From: an uncultured Bacteroides sp.
GTDB lineage: Bacteria; Bacteroidota; Bacteroidia; Bacteroidales; Bacteroidaceae
DNA: 64,000 nucleotides
NCBI GenBank assembly: GCA_958453305.1
Contig: CAUDXH010000009.1
Span: 12,085 to 76,084, forward strand
Reading direction: 5' to 3'
Positions 31,683 through 40,420 of the stretch are shown one piece after another (position 1 is the stretch's first letter; each line of letters begins with the position of its first letter). The notes beneath the pieces are model-generated. The model was not told the DNA's origin, did no database searches, and saw nothing but the letters and a program-made list of their open reading frames with translations. The position numbers and the translations under genes are program-made.

Positions 31683-34600
31683 TTAGAATTTAAGATTTAC
31701 ACCAAACATAAAAGTACGTGGACTAGGATAGAATCCCAAATCAATACCTGAAGCCCAAGAATATGCATCATTACCGCTAGAACCAACTTCAGGATCCATA
31801 CCTGAATATCCGGTAAAGGTATAAGCATTCAGCACAGAAAAATATAAACGAGCCTGTTCCAATGGCATTCTCGGTATCAGTTTTTTGAAGTCATAGCCTA
31901 CAGTGATGTTCTGAATTCTCAAGTAGCTTGCATCTTCAACGAAAATATCCGAGAAGTTTTTCCAGCTTTCACTGTTTTCAAGTCCTTCGATAGAAGGCAT
32001 GGTATTCGAAGTTCCTTCTCCATTCCAGCATTCATATACATCGGTAGTGAAGTTTTGTTTAGGTTCACCCAAATATTGACGATATGATTTAACTACTTGC
32101 TGACCAAAGGCTCCATTCGTAGTTACAGATAAATCCCATCCTTTATAACCTAAGTTAAATGAAAAACCTAAACGGAAGTCTGGATTCGGATCGCCAATCA
32201 TTGTCTTGTCGGCTTCTGTAATTGAACCGTCACCATTTACATCAACAAAAATCGCTTCTCCCGGAGCTGCACTGGCCAATTTAGCCTTTGTTGCATTTAC
32301 CTGTTCTTGATTCTGGAATATACCTGCTGTTTTATATCCCCAGAAATAACCTACCGGATATCCTACCTGAGCACGGTAAATTTCTCCGTTACTCATAGCT
32401 GTTAACACATCACTGGGACCATGAATGATTCCTTCTGTATTCGCAATACGGGTAATTTCATTTTTGTTATATGAAAGGTTGAAGTTTACACCGTAGTTGA
32501 ATTCACGGATTCGGTCATTCCAGTTTAATGCGACTTCAAATCCTTTATTTACCACATCTCCGCCATTGATATAAGGAGCTCCTGTTCCATAGCTGGCCAA
32601 TACCGGAGCCTGAACCAACCAGTCTTTTGTAGCTTTATGATAATAGTCAAAAGCTAATCCCAAACGTGAGTTGAAGAAACGGGCATCGATACCCAAGTCA
32701 AGCTGTTCAGAAGTCTCCCATGATATGTCTGTATTCGGCAATATATTGGCATAAGCTCCTGTGGTCTGAGAAATCTTGTCTGTTCCATAAACATAAGAGT
32801 TAAGAGAATCGAAGGCAATGGTTGACAAGTACTGGAAATTCGCAATATCCGAGTTACCGTTTTGTCCCCAGCTGGCACGCACTTTCAAGAAGTCCATCCA
32901 TCCCAGCACACTTTCCATAAAAGGCTCATTGGTCATAACCCATCCTGCAGAGAAAGAGGGGAAAATACCCCAACGGTTTCCTCTTGCAAAGTTACTTGAA
33001 CCATCGGCACGTACCGTTGCAGAGAACATGTATTTTTCTTTATAGTTATAATTGGCACGGCCGAAGAACGAAGCTAAGCGTCCCATCGTCTGAGGGTGTC
33101 CGCTTACGGTGGTCATACTGGAGCTGATACCCTGCGTATTGCTCAAGTAAGCATAGTTAAATAAACCGGGGAACAAAGAATTGGCATTCGTTGCAGACAT
33201 GGTCTCACCTATTCCCCATTTTTCCATTGACTGTCCGATTACAGCATCAAAGCTATGATCGTTTTTCTTGAAGCTATAGCTCAACGTGTTTTCCCATGTC
33301 CAAGCCATGTGCGTTTCTGCCTCTTGAGTAACTTTATCATTGACATTTTGTGAGGCTGAAGCCAACTTGAACTTGTCAACATAAGCACGATTAGTGTTTG
33401 CATCATAACGATAACCAAAGCTGGTTTTATATTTCAAGTTCTTGATTGGCTGGATTTCCAAATAGAAGTTTCCACGGAAAGCATGGTTGCGGCGAAGGTT
33501 CTTTCCACGCTGGTAAACCATTGATGCTATCGGATTGACAGCATTCGAATCAAACCGCCAACCGTTTTCCACCTGATCTGTATAGTCATAATATCCGCCG
33601 TCTTCGTTATAAACGGGCATCAGAGGATTAGCTGTCAAGAAATTATGAACATCATTCCAATAAATATTTCCGATACCGATACCAGAACGCTCTGAATAGC
33701 TATAGCTCATATTCTCGCCAAACTTGATCACGTCAAAGTCTTCTTTCTTGAGAATGACATGTTCTGAGTTAAAACGAGCAGTATAACGGTCGTAAGAAGG
33801 TTCTACCGGTTTCCCTATGATACCTTCTTGTGAAGTATACGACAAACCTAAAGAGAAACGTGAAACTTCTGTTCCACCCATCATGTTAAATGCATGATTT
33901 TGGGTCGGAGCATTTTTATTGGTTGCTTCTTCCAACCAGTTGGTACCGTTCCAAGTTCCATTCTGAATAGACTTATATAAAGAAGCCGGTAACATAGCCG
34001 CCCAATCATAAGCTCCGTCTTTACGGTCCATAATTTCCATATACTGACGTGCATTTAGCAACTCAGGCTTCTTGGCAATCTGCTGAACACCATAATATCC
34101 ATCATAAGATACACGAACCTTGCCGGATTTTCCTTGCTTGGTAGTAACCAAAATAACTCCATTAGCAGCACGAGCACCATAAATGGCAGCCGAAGCAGCA
34201 TCTTTTAATACGTCTATTGATTCAATATCGGCAGGATTCAGCATGTTGATATCACCACCAGCAACTCCATCAATTACATATAGAGGGGCTGAAGAACCGA
34301 TCGTTCCCATACCGCGAACATTTACTTTATAACCTTCACCGGGCATACCTGAAGTTTGAGTAATGTTCACACCCGGACTTTGACTTTGCAATGCACCCAA
34401 GGCACTCACCGTATTTAATTTTTGCAAGTCATCTCCTTTCACTTGTACAGTAGCACCGGTCACAAGTTTCTTCTTTTGTATACCATAACCTACTATCACA
34501 ACTTCATCCAACACTTCGGTGTCTTCTTTTAAAACGATATTAAAAGAAGTCTTCCCATTTACAGGGAGTTCTTCTGTTTTATAACCGACAAAAGAAACTT

Positions 34601-34823
34601 GCAGAATTGCATTCGAAGCTACCTGAAGTGAAAAGTTTCCATCGAAATCAGTGATTGTACCATTGGTTGTTCCTTTTTCAAGAACACTGGCACCGATAAT
34701 GGTCTCTCCCTGCGCATCTTTCACAACACCATGTATAGACAGACTTTGCGAAAACACCCATAAAGGAATACAATTTAAAAGGAAAAGAATCCCTAGAAAT
34801 CTGAAATAATTCAAGTCTTTCAT
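31683..34823 (-). CDS. SusC/RagA-family TonB-dependent transporter (third pair)
   Basis: 1046 residues. Signal peptide to about residue 25 (LWVFSQ), carboxypeptidase-regulatory-like domain (VVKDAQGETIIGASVLEKGT), DEVVIVGYG, plug domain (YVIDGVAGGDINMLNPADIESIDVLKDAASAAIYG shows the usual order), and a barrel ending GVNLKF. It is transcribed from its own promoter region at about 34850, 436 bases after the xylanase gene. Together with the following SusD it forms a third import complex attached to the xylan locus. Confidence 0.96.
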   Translation of the reverse strand: MKDLNYFRFLGILFLLNCIPLWVFSQSLSIHGVVKDAQGETIIGASVLEKGTTNGTITDFDGNFSLQVASNAILQVSFVGYKTEELPVNGKTSFNIVLKEDTEVLDEVVIVGYGIQKKKLVTGATVQVKGDDLQKLNTVSALGALQSQSPGVNITQTSGMPGEGYKVNVRGMGTIGSSAPLYVIDGVAGGDINMLNPADIESIDVLKDAASAAIYGARAANGVILVTTKQGKSGKVRVSYDGYYGVQQIAKKPELLNARQYMEIMDRKDGAYDWAAMLPASLYKSIQNGTWNGTNWLEEATNKNAPTQNHAFNMMGGTEVSRFSLGLSYTSQEGIIGKPVEPSYDRYTARFNSEHVILKKEDFDVIKFGENMSYSYSERSGIGIGNIYWNDVHNFLTANPLMPVYNEDGGYYDYTDQVENGWRFDSNAVNPIASMVYQRGKNLRRNHAFRGNFYLEIQPIKNLKYKTSFGYRYDANTNRAYVDKFKLASASQNVNDKVTQEAETHMAWTWENTLSYSFKKNDHSFDAVIGQSMEKWGIGETMSATNANSLFPGLFNYAYLSNTQGISSSMTTVSGHPQTMGRLASFFGRANYNYKEKYMFSATVRADGSSNFARGNRWGIFPSFSAGWVMTNEPFMESVLGWMDFLKVRASWGQNGNSDIANFQYLSTIAFDSLNSYVYGTDKISQTTGAYANILPNTDISWETSEQLDLGIDARFFNSRLGLAFDYYHKATKDWLVQAPVLASYGTGAPYINGGDVVNKGFEVALNWNDRIREFNYGVNFNLSYNKNEITRIANTEGIIHGPSDVLTAMSNGEIYRAQVGYPVGYFWGYKTAGIFQNQEQVNATKAKLASAAPGEAIFVDVNGDGSITEADKTMIGDPNPDFRLGFSFNLGYKGWDLSVTTNGAFGQQVVKSYRQYLGEPKQNFTTDVYECWNGEGTSNTMPSIEGLENSESWKNFSDIFVEDASYLRIQNITVGYDFKKLIPRMPLEQARLYFSVLNAYTFTGYSGMDPEVGSSGNDAYSWASGIDLGFYPSPRTFMFGVNLKF

Positions 34824-34855
34824 AACGTAAAAATTTAAGTATTGATTTACTGTCG

Positions 34856-34863
34856 CAAATATA
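34856..34863 (-). promoter_or_regulatory. Putative -7 box of the third susC/susD unit
   Basis: The minus strand reads TATATTTG, 33 bases before the susC ATG. There is no TTTG at the -33 position, as expected for an activator-dependent promoter. Confidence 0.45.
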
Positions 34864-34935
34864 GAGCATTCACCTTTTTTTTATTTGCAAGAGCAGACCA
34901 CAAACTATTCTGTACATTACTTCACATATCACTCA

Positions 34936-34964
34936 TGTTACATTTTATATCATGAATGAAACAT
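34936..34964. promoter_or_regulatory. Possible operator with ATGTTACAT motif
   Basis: ATGTTACAT at 34935-34943 and the related TGAAACAT at 34957-34964 lie 21 bases apart, about 85-115 bases upstream of the predicted start. The same ATGTTACAT occurs twice, 20 bases apart, upstream of xusA. A shared regulator is plausible; only one of the two half-sites is perfect here. Confidence 0.35.
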
Positions 34965-35195
34965 GGAATACCCTTTCTTAAAAATTATATACTTATCTAC
35001 TCCTTTTTAGGGATTTATAATCAACATTTTTAAAGTTAATCCCTTCAATCCACTTGGAAATATTCTATCCGTTTACCTACCACAAGCACAAATCAGTAAC
35101 CCCATTTATTATCCACCCTAAAACGATATATAATAATACATTATACAAAAAGAAAGACCTCATACCAGTCAGCATGAAGTCTCACCCTATCTTGA

Positions 35196-35233
35196 ATTGC
35201 CTCCAATTTGCACATTTACAAATTGAAGGCAAT
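35196..35233 (-). terminator. Hairpin behind the GH10 xylanase gene
   Basis: ATTGCCTCCAATTTG (35196-35210) pairs with CAAATTGAAGGCAAT (35219-35233) with one mismatch and an 8-base loop. No long T-run follows, so it may act as a stabilising 3' hairpin or a weak terminator. Confidence 0.6.
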
Positions 35234-35259
35234 CTTGTAATTTTACATTTTATTTTCTC

Positions 35260-37539
35260 CTATTTTCCTGTAGATTCCGGTTCAATAATTTTTCCGGCCA
35301 ATCCATTGGCAAAACCTGCATAGGTTGGTTTGCGATCGTAGTTCAAGTTCCATAATCCGATAGGCAAACCTGCGCGCCACCCACTCCCTACAGGACTATC
35401 TGCCGGACTCCATTGAGTAATGCCATAACGCTGTGACTGTGGAATAATTTCAAAGTATTTAGAAATAATAAACTGATAGTAGTCAGACATCAACTTCTGC
35501 TGTTCTAATGTTACATTTTCTGTTTTAATTTCAGTTCCGCTCTCATCTAATATACCCATATCTAACTCTGATATTTTGACAAGCTTCCCAGATGCAGCCA
35601 ACAGTTGGAACATCTTCACCACACAGGCTTCATTTTTAGCCTGTTCCTCCGGATTCAATGAATAAGATACGTGCATTTGTGTACCAATTCCATCAATTAT
35701 CGTCACACCATCTGCTTCCCAATAAGCAATCATATCAATCAATCCCTGACACTTCGCATTATTGTTATAAGCAGCTTCAAGGTTATAATCGTTCACAAAC
35801 AATTTTAGATCTTCGCCACCATATTTGCGAGCAAATTTAACCACCTCACGTGCATATTCTTTTCCCAAATAGTCTTGCCAATAGAAACTCTGAGCAGCGT
35901 TCTCCTCACCTTCTGTTGCAGCCGACTTCAGTTGCGAAGGATAACGATCCGACATCGGTTCATTCACCACATCCCATGCTTTCACCAAAGTAGCTCCTGC
36001 ACTTTCACCTTCTTCAATGTTTGGATTTTCCTTACAAGCAGCCATCATGCCTTTAATCCAATCTTCCAAAGCGTTGGTCAAAACCATTTTTTTCTCTTCA
36101 TCAGGCATTTCTACAATCTGATCGTTTCCGCCTCCATTAGGATTGGAATAACATAAAGTGATATCATCAACGTAAAGAGTTCCTACATATGATCCAACAT
36201 TGAGCAAGAAGCGATTCGCATTGTCTGCCCCTTCACCTGAAACAACGACTTCACCTTCGTAAGTTGTCCAATCAGTATTAACACATATCTCTGGAAACTC
36301 TCCTGCACCTTTATAGTCACTTGACCGCTGCAAAGAAGCACTGATCTTGCCTGATACACTTCCCTTAATCATCATCTTCAAACAATAAGTTCCTCCTAAG
36401 ACAAGTGGACTTGAAAAATCATAAGCGATTTGTGCCTGATAAGACTGAGCCGCCGAAGGATTAGTGATTTCAAGTGAATAGCTACTATTATAGCCTTGTC
36501 CCTCTGCAGATTGTTTATGAGTTGAGTTATTACCCCATCCATTCCAAGGCTGTATTCCTTGCTCAAAATCTGCATTAGCAAATACACTCGGATCCCATGA
36601 TGCCCCTTGTGTCGCATAACCTTTTCCATCCTCAGAGATTGTCTCAAACTTACCAGGAGTCCAACCAGTCCATCCTGTTATCGTTCCATCTTCAAAGTCA
36701 CTGTTCGCTATCAAATTTTCATCTGAACCATCGGCTGTAAGTATTATATTATCAATATAAATCTCTCCAGCTAAGAAGCCAAAATTAAAAGCTACTTTAT
36801 CAACTAGCGCATCCGATGGAGTGAAAGAAAAGGTTATTTCCTGCCAAGTGGTTCCGATGGTTGATACGCTTCCAGGATACTGCTGGTTACCCCCAAGAGA
36901 TGACTGCAGATAAATTTCAGGGGCAAAATCACTACTAGCTTTCGCCATAAACTTCAGTGTATACTTCTGTCCATTGGCCAGTGGAGCATCAAACTGGTAC
37001 CAAGTCTGTGCATCATAATTATTAGCAAGAGCCGATGCATTTTTCAATACCAAACAACGTCCACCATCACCCCCTTCCCCTGGGATAACTGTTGGAGCAA
37101 TCAATTTTTCCAAATAGGTTTTGTTTTGCTGTGCATGCCAGCACAATGTATGACCATAAACGGTCATACCGGCTTCCTTAGCTGTCTGAACAAAACTGGT
37201 TACTTGAGAAAAATCGACAGAACCATCATCCTTCACTATTGATGCATATTTCATTGCGTTTCCCGCTGTCATTTCATCAAAGTTTGATACAGCCAAACCA
37301 TATACCAATTCCTTCTTCAAGAAATCACTAGCCGCAATAGCAACGCCAAGTTTAAAGTTGGGGTTTTCACCTCGATTTACATAATTCTTCAGCACATCAT
37401 ACTGATTTAGGTATTCCAACTGAACCATTTCTTCCGGTCTTTGTACGGATTCACCGGGCTGCAGCAGACTTTCGTCTGCGCAAGCCGTCAATATTCCTAA
37501 AGAAATTGCCCCTAACAACAATTTATCATAGTATTTCAT
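35260..37539 (-). CDS. GH10 endo-1,4-beta-xylanase with inserted carbohydrate-binding region, lipoprotein
   Basis: 759 residues. Lipobox LTAC with Cys20. The GH10 barrel begins about residue 50 (FKLGVAIAASDF, TVYGHTLCWHAQQ), is interrupted at about 160-480 by two beta-sandwich modules of CBM4/CBM22-like type (each ending in a YIDNI or YVDDI signature), and resumes with acid/base E527 in WDVVNEP and nucleophile E658 in ISELDMG. This domain-in-domain layout is the known Xyn10C/Xyn10A architecture of Bacteroidetes xylan loci. It would cut xylan at the cell surface for the SusCD pairs encoded upstream. Confidence 0.94.
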   Translation of the reverse strand: MKYYDKLLLGAISLGILTACADESLLQPGESVQRPEEMVQLEYLNQYDVLKNYVNRGENPNFKLGVAIAASDFLKKELVYGLAVSNFDEMTAGNAMKYASIVKDDGSVDFSQVTSFVQTAKEAGMTVYGHTLCWHAQQNKTYLEKLIAPTVIPGEGGDGGRCLVLKNASALANNYDAQTWYQFDAPLANGQKYTLKFMAKASSDFAPEIYLQSSLGGNQQYPGSVSTIGTTWQEITFSFTPSDALVDKVAFNFGFLAGEIYIDNIILTADGSDENLIANSDFEDGTITGWTGWTPGKFETISEDGKGYATQGASWDPSVFANADFEQGIQPWNGWGNNSTHKQSAEGQGYNSSYSLEITNPSAAQSYQAQIAYDFSSPLVLGGTYCLKMMIKGSVSGKISASLQRSSDYKGAGEFPEICVNTDWTTYEGEVVVSGEGADNANRFLLNVGSYVGTLYVDDITLCYSNPNGGGNDQIVEMPDEEKKMVLTNALEDWIKGMMAACKENPNIEEGESAGATLVKAWDVVNEPMSDRYPSQLKSAATEGEENAAQSFYWQDYLGKEYAREVVKFARKYGGEDLKLFVNDYNLEAAYNNNAKCQGLIDMIAYWEADGVTIIDGIGTQMHVSYSLNPEEQAKNEACVVKMFQLLAASGKLVKISELDMGILDESGTEIKTENVTLEQQKLMSDYYQFIISKYFEIIPQSQRYGITQWSPADSPVGSGWRAGLPIGLWNLNYDRKPTYAGFANGLAGKIIEPESTGK

Positions 37540-37559
37540 AGCTATTCCATTTTAAAATA

Positions 37560-38594
37560 TTAGTTTTTATAGGTCGGTGAGAATGTTTCAAATGCAATGT
37601 TACGAGTCTGAACCACTAACGTATCGTTTGTTTGATACTGACGAACTCCAAAATCCACATTATACTCTAGGTATAGAACGTTACGATCTTTATTCCCCCA
37701 ACTATTCTTATCTCCTTTTTCAACGAACTTTCCAGTTCCACTTGCCGGATAATCTGGAGTGTCAGAAGTAATGGTACACTCTCCGTTTTCATTAAATGAA
37801 AGGAGCAAGTTACAGGTCAATGTATTGGTTCCAACAACAGTAGAAACCGGAAATACTGCAGTATTTAAATTACGCGTAGAAACCTGACAAATTTCATCGT
37901 CCTCTACATAAGCTGCATGACGTTTGTTCTCTATAGTATTTCCATTTTCTGTAATCTTATCAACACCTCTGCGTAAGTATTTAGCTGCCCATTTATTAAT
38001 ATATTTTACACAATAAAGAACATAGTTTTTAGGTGCCACTTCCCACATCTCTGCATTTGTCCAAGCTGCATTCTCGGTTTTAGGAACTCCAGACAAGATA
38101 GAGTCTGCATTGGTCACACCCACCATACGCAAAGGTATCACGTACGTGTTTTCCAAAGATTCAGGATTATTGAAAAAATCATCGGTAAACTGCACATCTA
38201 CAGCACCCATCAGGTTGTTATTCTGATTCAATATAATCTTATCAGACGACAATGAATAATAGTTTTTCGGCATGGGCTTGACAGGACGGGTTGCGCCTCC
38301 ATCAAAAAACAAGTTTTTGCACAATTCATCATCGACCATAACATCAACCACTACAGAGCCGCTTCCACTATATGCACCGCCCATTGTAGCATAAATCTGA
38401 CATTTATGTTCATTGTCAAGCGTCGTGTCATAGGTATCCTCACCCATTACTAAAGTACGAACCGGAGACTGGTAAGCAAAATAGACAGAAGAATTATCAT
38501 AATTAGGAAATTCAGCATCACCATTCTTGCACGACATTACTAACATTGAAGCAACTCCCGTCAACAATATAGAAAACGAATTAATCTTTTTCAT
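37560..38594 (-). CDS. Surface lipoprotein, XusE-like (DUF1735-type)
   Basis: 344 residues. Lipobox VMSC with Cys22. The region after it (SSVYFAYQSPVRTLVMGED) and the following VDVMVDDELCKNLFFDGG and YVIPLRMVGVTNADSILSG pattern resembles DUF1735/BT_3987-type domains found in surface glycan-binding proteins. Its place between the second susD and the GH10 xylanase is that of xusE in the conserved xylan cluster. It probably binds xylan on the outside; no enzyme motif is visible. Confidence 0.78.
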   Translation of the reverse strand: MKKINSFSILLTGVASMLVMSCKNGDAEFPNYDNSSVYFAYQSPVRTLVMGEDTYDTTLDNEHKCQIYATMGGAYSGSGSVVVDVMVDDELCKNLFFDGGATRPVKPMPKNYYSLSSDKIILNQNNNLMGAVDVQFTDDFFNNPESLENTYVIPLRMVGVTNADSILSGVPKTENAAWTNAEMWEVAPKNYVLYCVKYINKWAAKYLRRGVDKITENGNTIENKRHAAYVEDDEICQVSTRNLNTAVFPVSTVVGTNTLTCNLLLSFNENGECTITSDTPDYPASGTGKFVEKGDKNSWGNKDRNVLYLEYNVDFGVRQYQTNDTLVVQTRNIAFETFSPTYKN

Positions 38595-38627
38595 GTTTTA
38601 ATTTTTTATCATCTAATTATCTAATAA

Positions 38628-40418
38628 TCACCATCCTTGATTTTGTAAAAAGCCAAAGTTCAACACTTCGGTATAAGGAATAGGACCATAATTCATATAA
38701 GGTTTAAAATCTCTGACTTCTACGTCTATAGGAGTATATTTCAAAACTCCATTTGCCTGCTGGGTGATATTCATTCCTCTTGCACCTTCGGTCAAATCAA
38801 CTTTCCAGCGACGCAAGTCATAGAAACGGATGTTTTCAAAACAAAGTTCCAAACGGCGCTCATTACGTATCAATTCACGCATTTTATCAACATCATTTTT
38901 TATGCTTTCAAGATATGCGTCACCATTTTCCTTACCCAATCCAGCCCGACTGCGAATTTTCTTGATTACATCGTAAGCGCTATAGTCATGCGTACCTTTT
39001 CCCTGCGGTCCCCAAGCTTCATTGGCTGCTTCTGCATAAGCCAAAAAGATTTCTGTATATCGAATCCGAGCTGTATAATGCTTTTGAGTAGTATTGTAAT
39101 TCGGGTCTATGTTACAGTCTTTACGAAGAAGTTTACGTAAATAATAACCCGTACGTGTAGAGCGTCCCAATTCCTTGTTCAATGCGTCATTATCTGTACC
39201 ATAAGCCCCGGTAGTAATTGTTTTATCACTAGGTCCCTGAGTTCCTCCATTTAACAAGATATAAGTTGCCAAACGAGGGTCACGGTTTAGATAAGGGTCG
39301 TTCGCATCGTATCCAGAATGTATCTCATCAGTTATTGGATAACCATTCGCCATCGGAAAGGCATCTACAAGATTTTGGGTTGGATTAACCCGCCCCTTAC
39401 CATATAACGTAGGTGGGAAATTATCACTTTCCAAAGAGTTACTATCCCCCTTATCGCTTCTCCATATAATTTCAGCAGGAACTGCTCCTGAAGCTATATC
39501 ATTAATTTCCTGAGTATTAGCATACCATGTATTTCCATCTTCATCCATTCCATTGATTCCAGAGATTCGATCAAGCACAATAGCCGCATAATCGGCTGCA
39601 TGCTCCCAAGTCATGCCAGAACCTTCACTGTATGCTGGGCTGGCTGCCATCAGTGAAACCTGAGCCTGTATAGCTTCAACAATACGCCGGGTAATACGAC
39701 CTCCCATATGAGATCCATTTACACGGTCATAATCGGATGCTTTCACAACGCCCAAATCCTTATACTTCTGAGGAATTTCAGCTTCTGAATGCGTTTTATA
39801 ATCTAGAGGGAGCAATTCAATAGCCGTTTTACAATCCTCTAAAATCTGCTCAACACAGGCTTGATAGGTATCACGGGGAGCAGAAAAATCAGACTCCGAA
39901 TTCTCTGAATGAATTTTGATAGGAACTCCCAACAACTGTCCATCAGCCGACACACCACCATGTGCGCGTAACAAATAGAACAGTTGCAAAGCACGCAAAC
40001 CATAAGCCTCTCCTTTCAAACGGTCGGCAAACATTTGCTTCACACGTTCGTCACGTGCCCATTTCACGTCATCAGCCCGTTCAAGAAACAAATTTAAATA
40101 TTGAATGGCATTATAACGGTCTTTCCATTGCGAGGCCGGATCATTTTGGGAAGTCCATGCTCCTGTACAAATAGAACGCCAAGCATTTCCATTATCGTTC
40201 GAAACAGCATCGTCTGTTGCTACGTCGCTTGTAGGGGCAGAATTATAAGGGAGCAACAAATAGGCATTTGTCATAACTCCTTGAGCATATGAAGGTTCCT
40301 CGTACATTGATTCCAAGTCCCTGTTATTTTCTATTGCTGGCTCAAACAAATCGTCACAGGCACATAACAACAGAGGCATAAAAGCCATTATCTTTACTAA
40401 TTTATTCATAATCTTCAT
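38628..40418 (-). CDS. SusD-family lipoprotein, XusD-like
   Basis: 596 residues. Lipobox LCAC with Cys21 and acidic CDDLFEP after it. The core shows RLKGEAYGLRALQLFYLLRAHG, and the C-terminal part RYTEIFLAYAEAANEAWG, RNERRLELCFENIRFYDLRRWKV and YGPIPYTEV. An ATG three codons into the frame (MNKLVK) is an alternative start. It pairs with the susC gene ending 2 bases upstream. Confidence 0.94.
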   Translation of the reverse strand: MKIMNKLVKIMAFMPLLLCACDDLFEPAIENNRDLESMYEEPSYAQGVMTNAYLLLPYNSAPTSDVATDDAVSNDNGNAWRSICTGAWTSQNDPASQWKDRYNAIQYLNLFLERADDVKWARDERVKQMFADRLKGEAYGLRALQLFYLLRAHGGVSADGQLLGVPIKIHSENSESDFSAPRDTYQACVEQILEDCKTAIELLPLDYKTHSEAEIPQKYKDLGVVKASDYDRVNGSHMGGRITRRIVEAIQAQVSLMAASPAYSEGSGMTWEHAADYAAIVLDRISGINGMDEDGNTWYANTQEINDIASGAVPAEIIWRSDKGDSNSLESDNFPPTLYGKGRVNPTQNLVDAFPMANGYPITDEIHSGYDANDPYLNRDPRLATYILLNGGTQGPSDKTITTGAYGTDNDALNKELGRSTRTGYYLRKLLRKDCNIDPNYNTTQKHYTARIRYTEIFLAYAEAANEAWGPQGKGTHDYSAYDVIKKIRSRAGLGKENGDAYLESIKNDVDKMRELIRNERRLELCFENIRFYDLRRWKVDLTEGARGMNITQQANGVLKYTPIDVEVRDFKPYMNYGPIPYTEVLNFGFLQNQGW

Positions 40419-40420
40419 TT

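Larger units (their letters stand above)
34824..35259. other. 436-bp spacer between GH10 xylanase and third susC
   Basis: Contains the -7 box and possible operator of the third susCD unit and a strong hairpin behind the xylanase gene at 35196-35233. The rest is A/T-rich without a supported gene. Confidence 0.6.
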
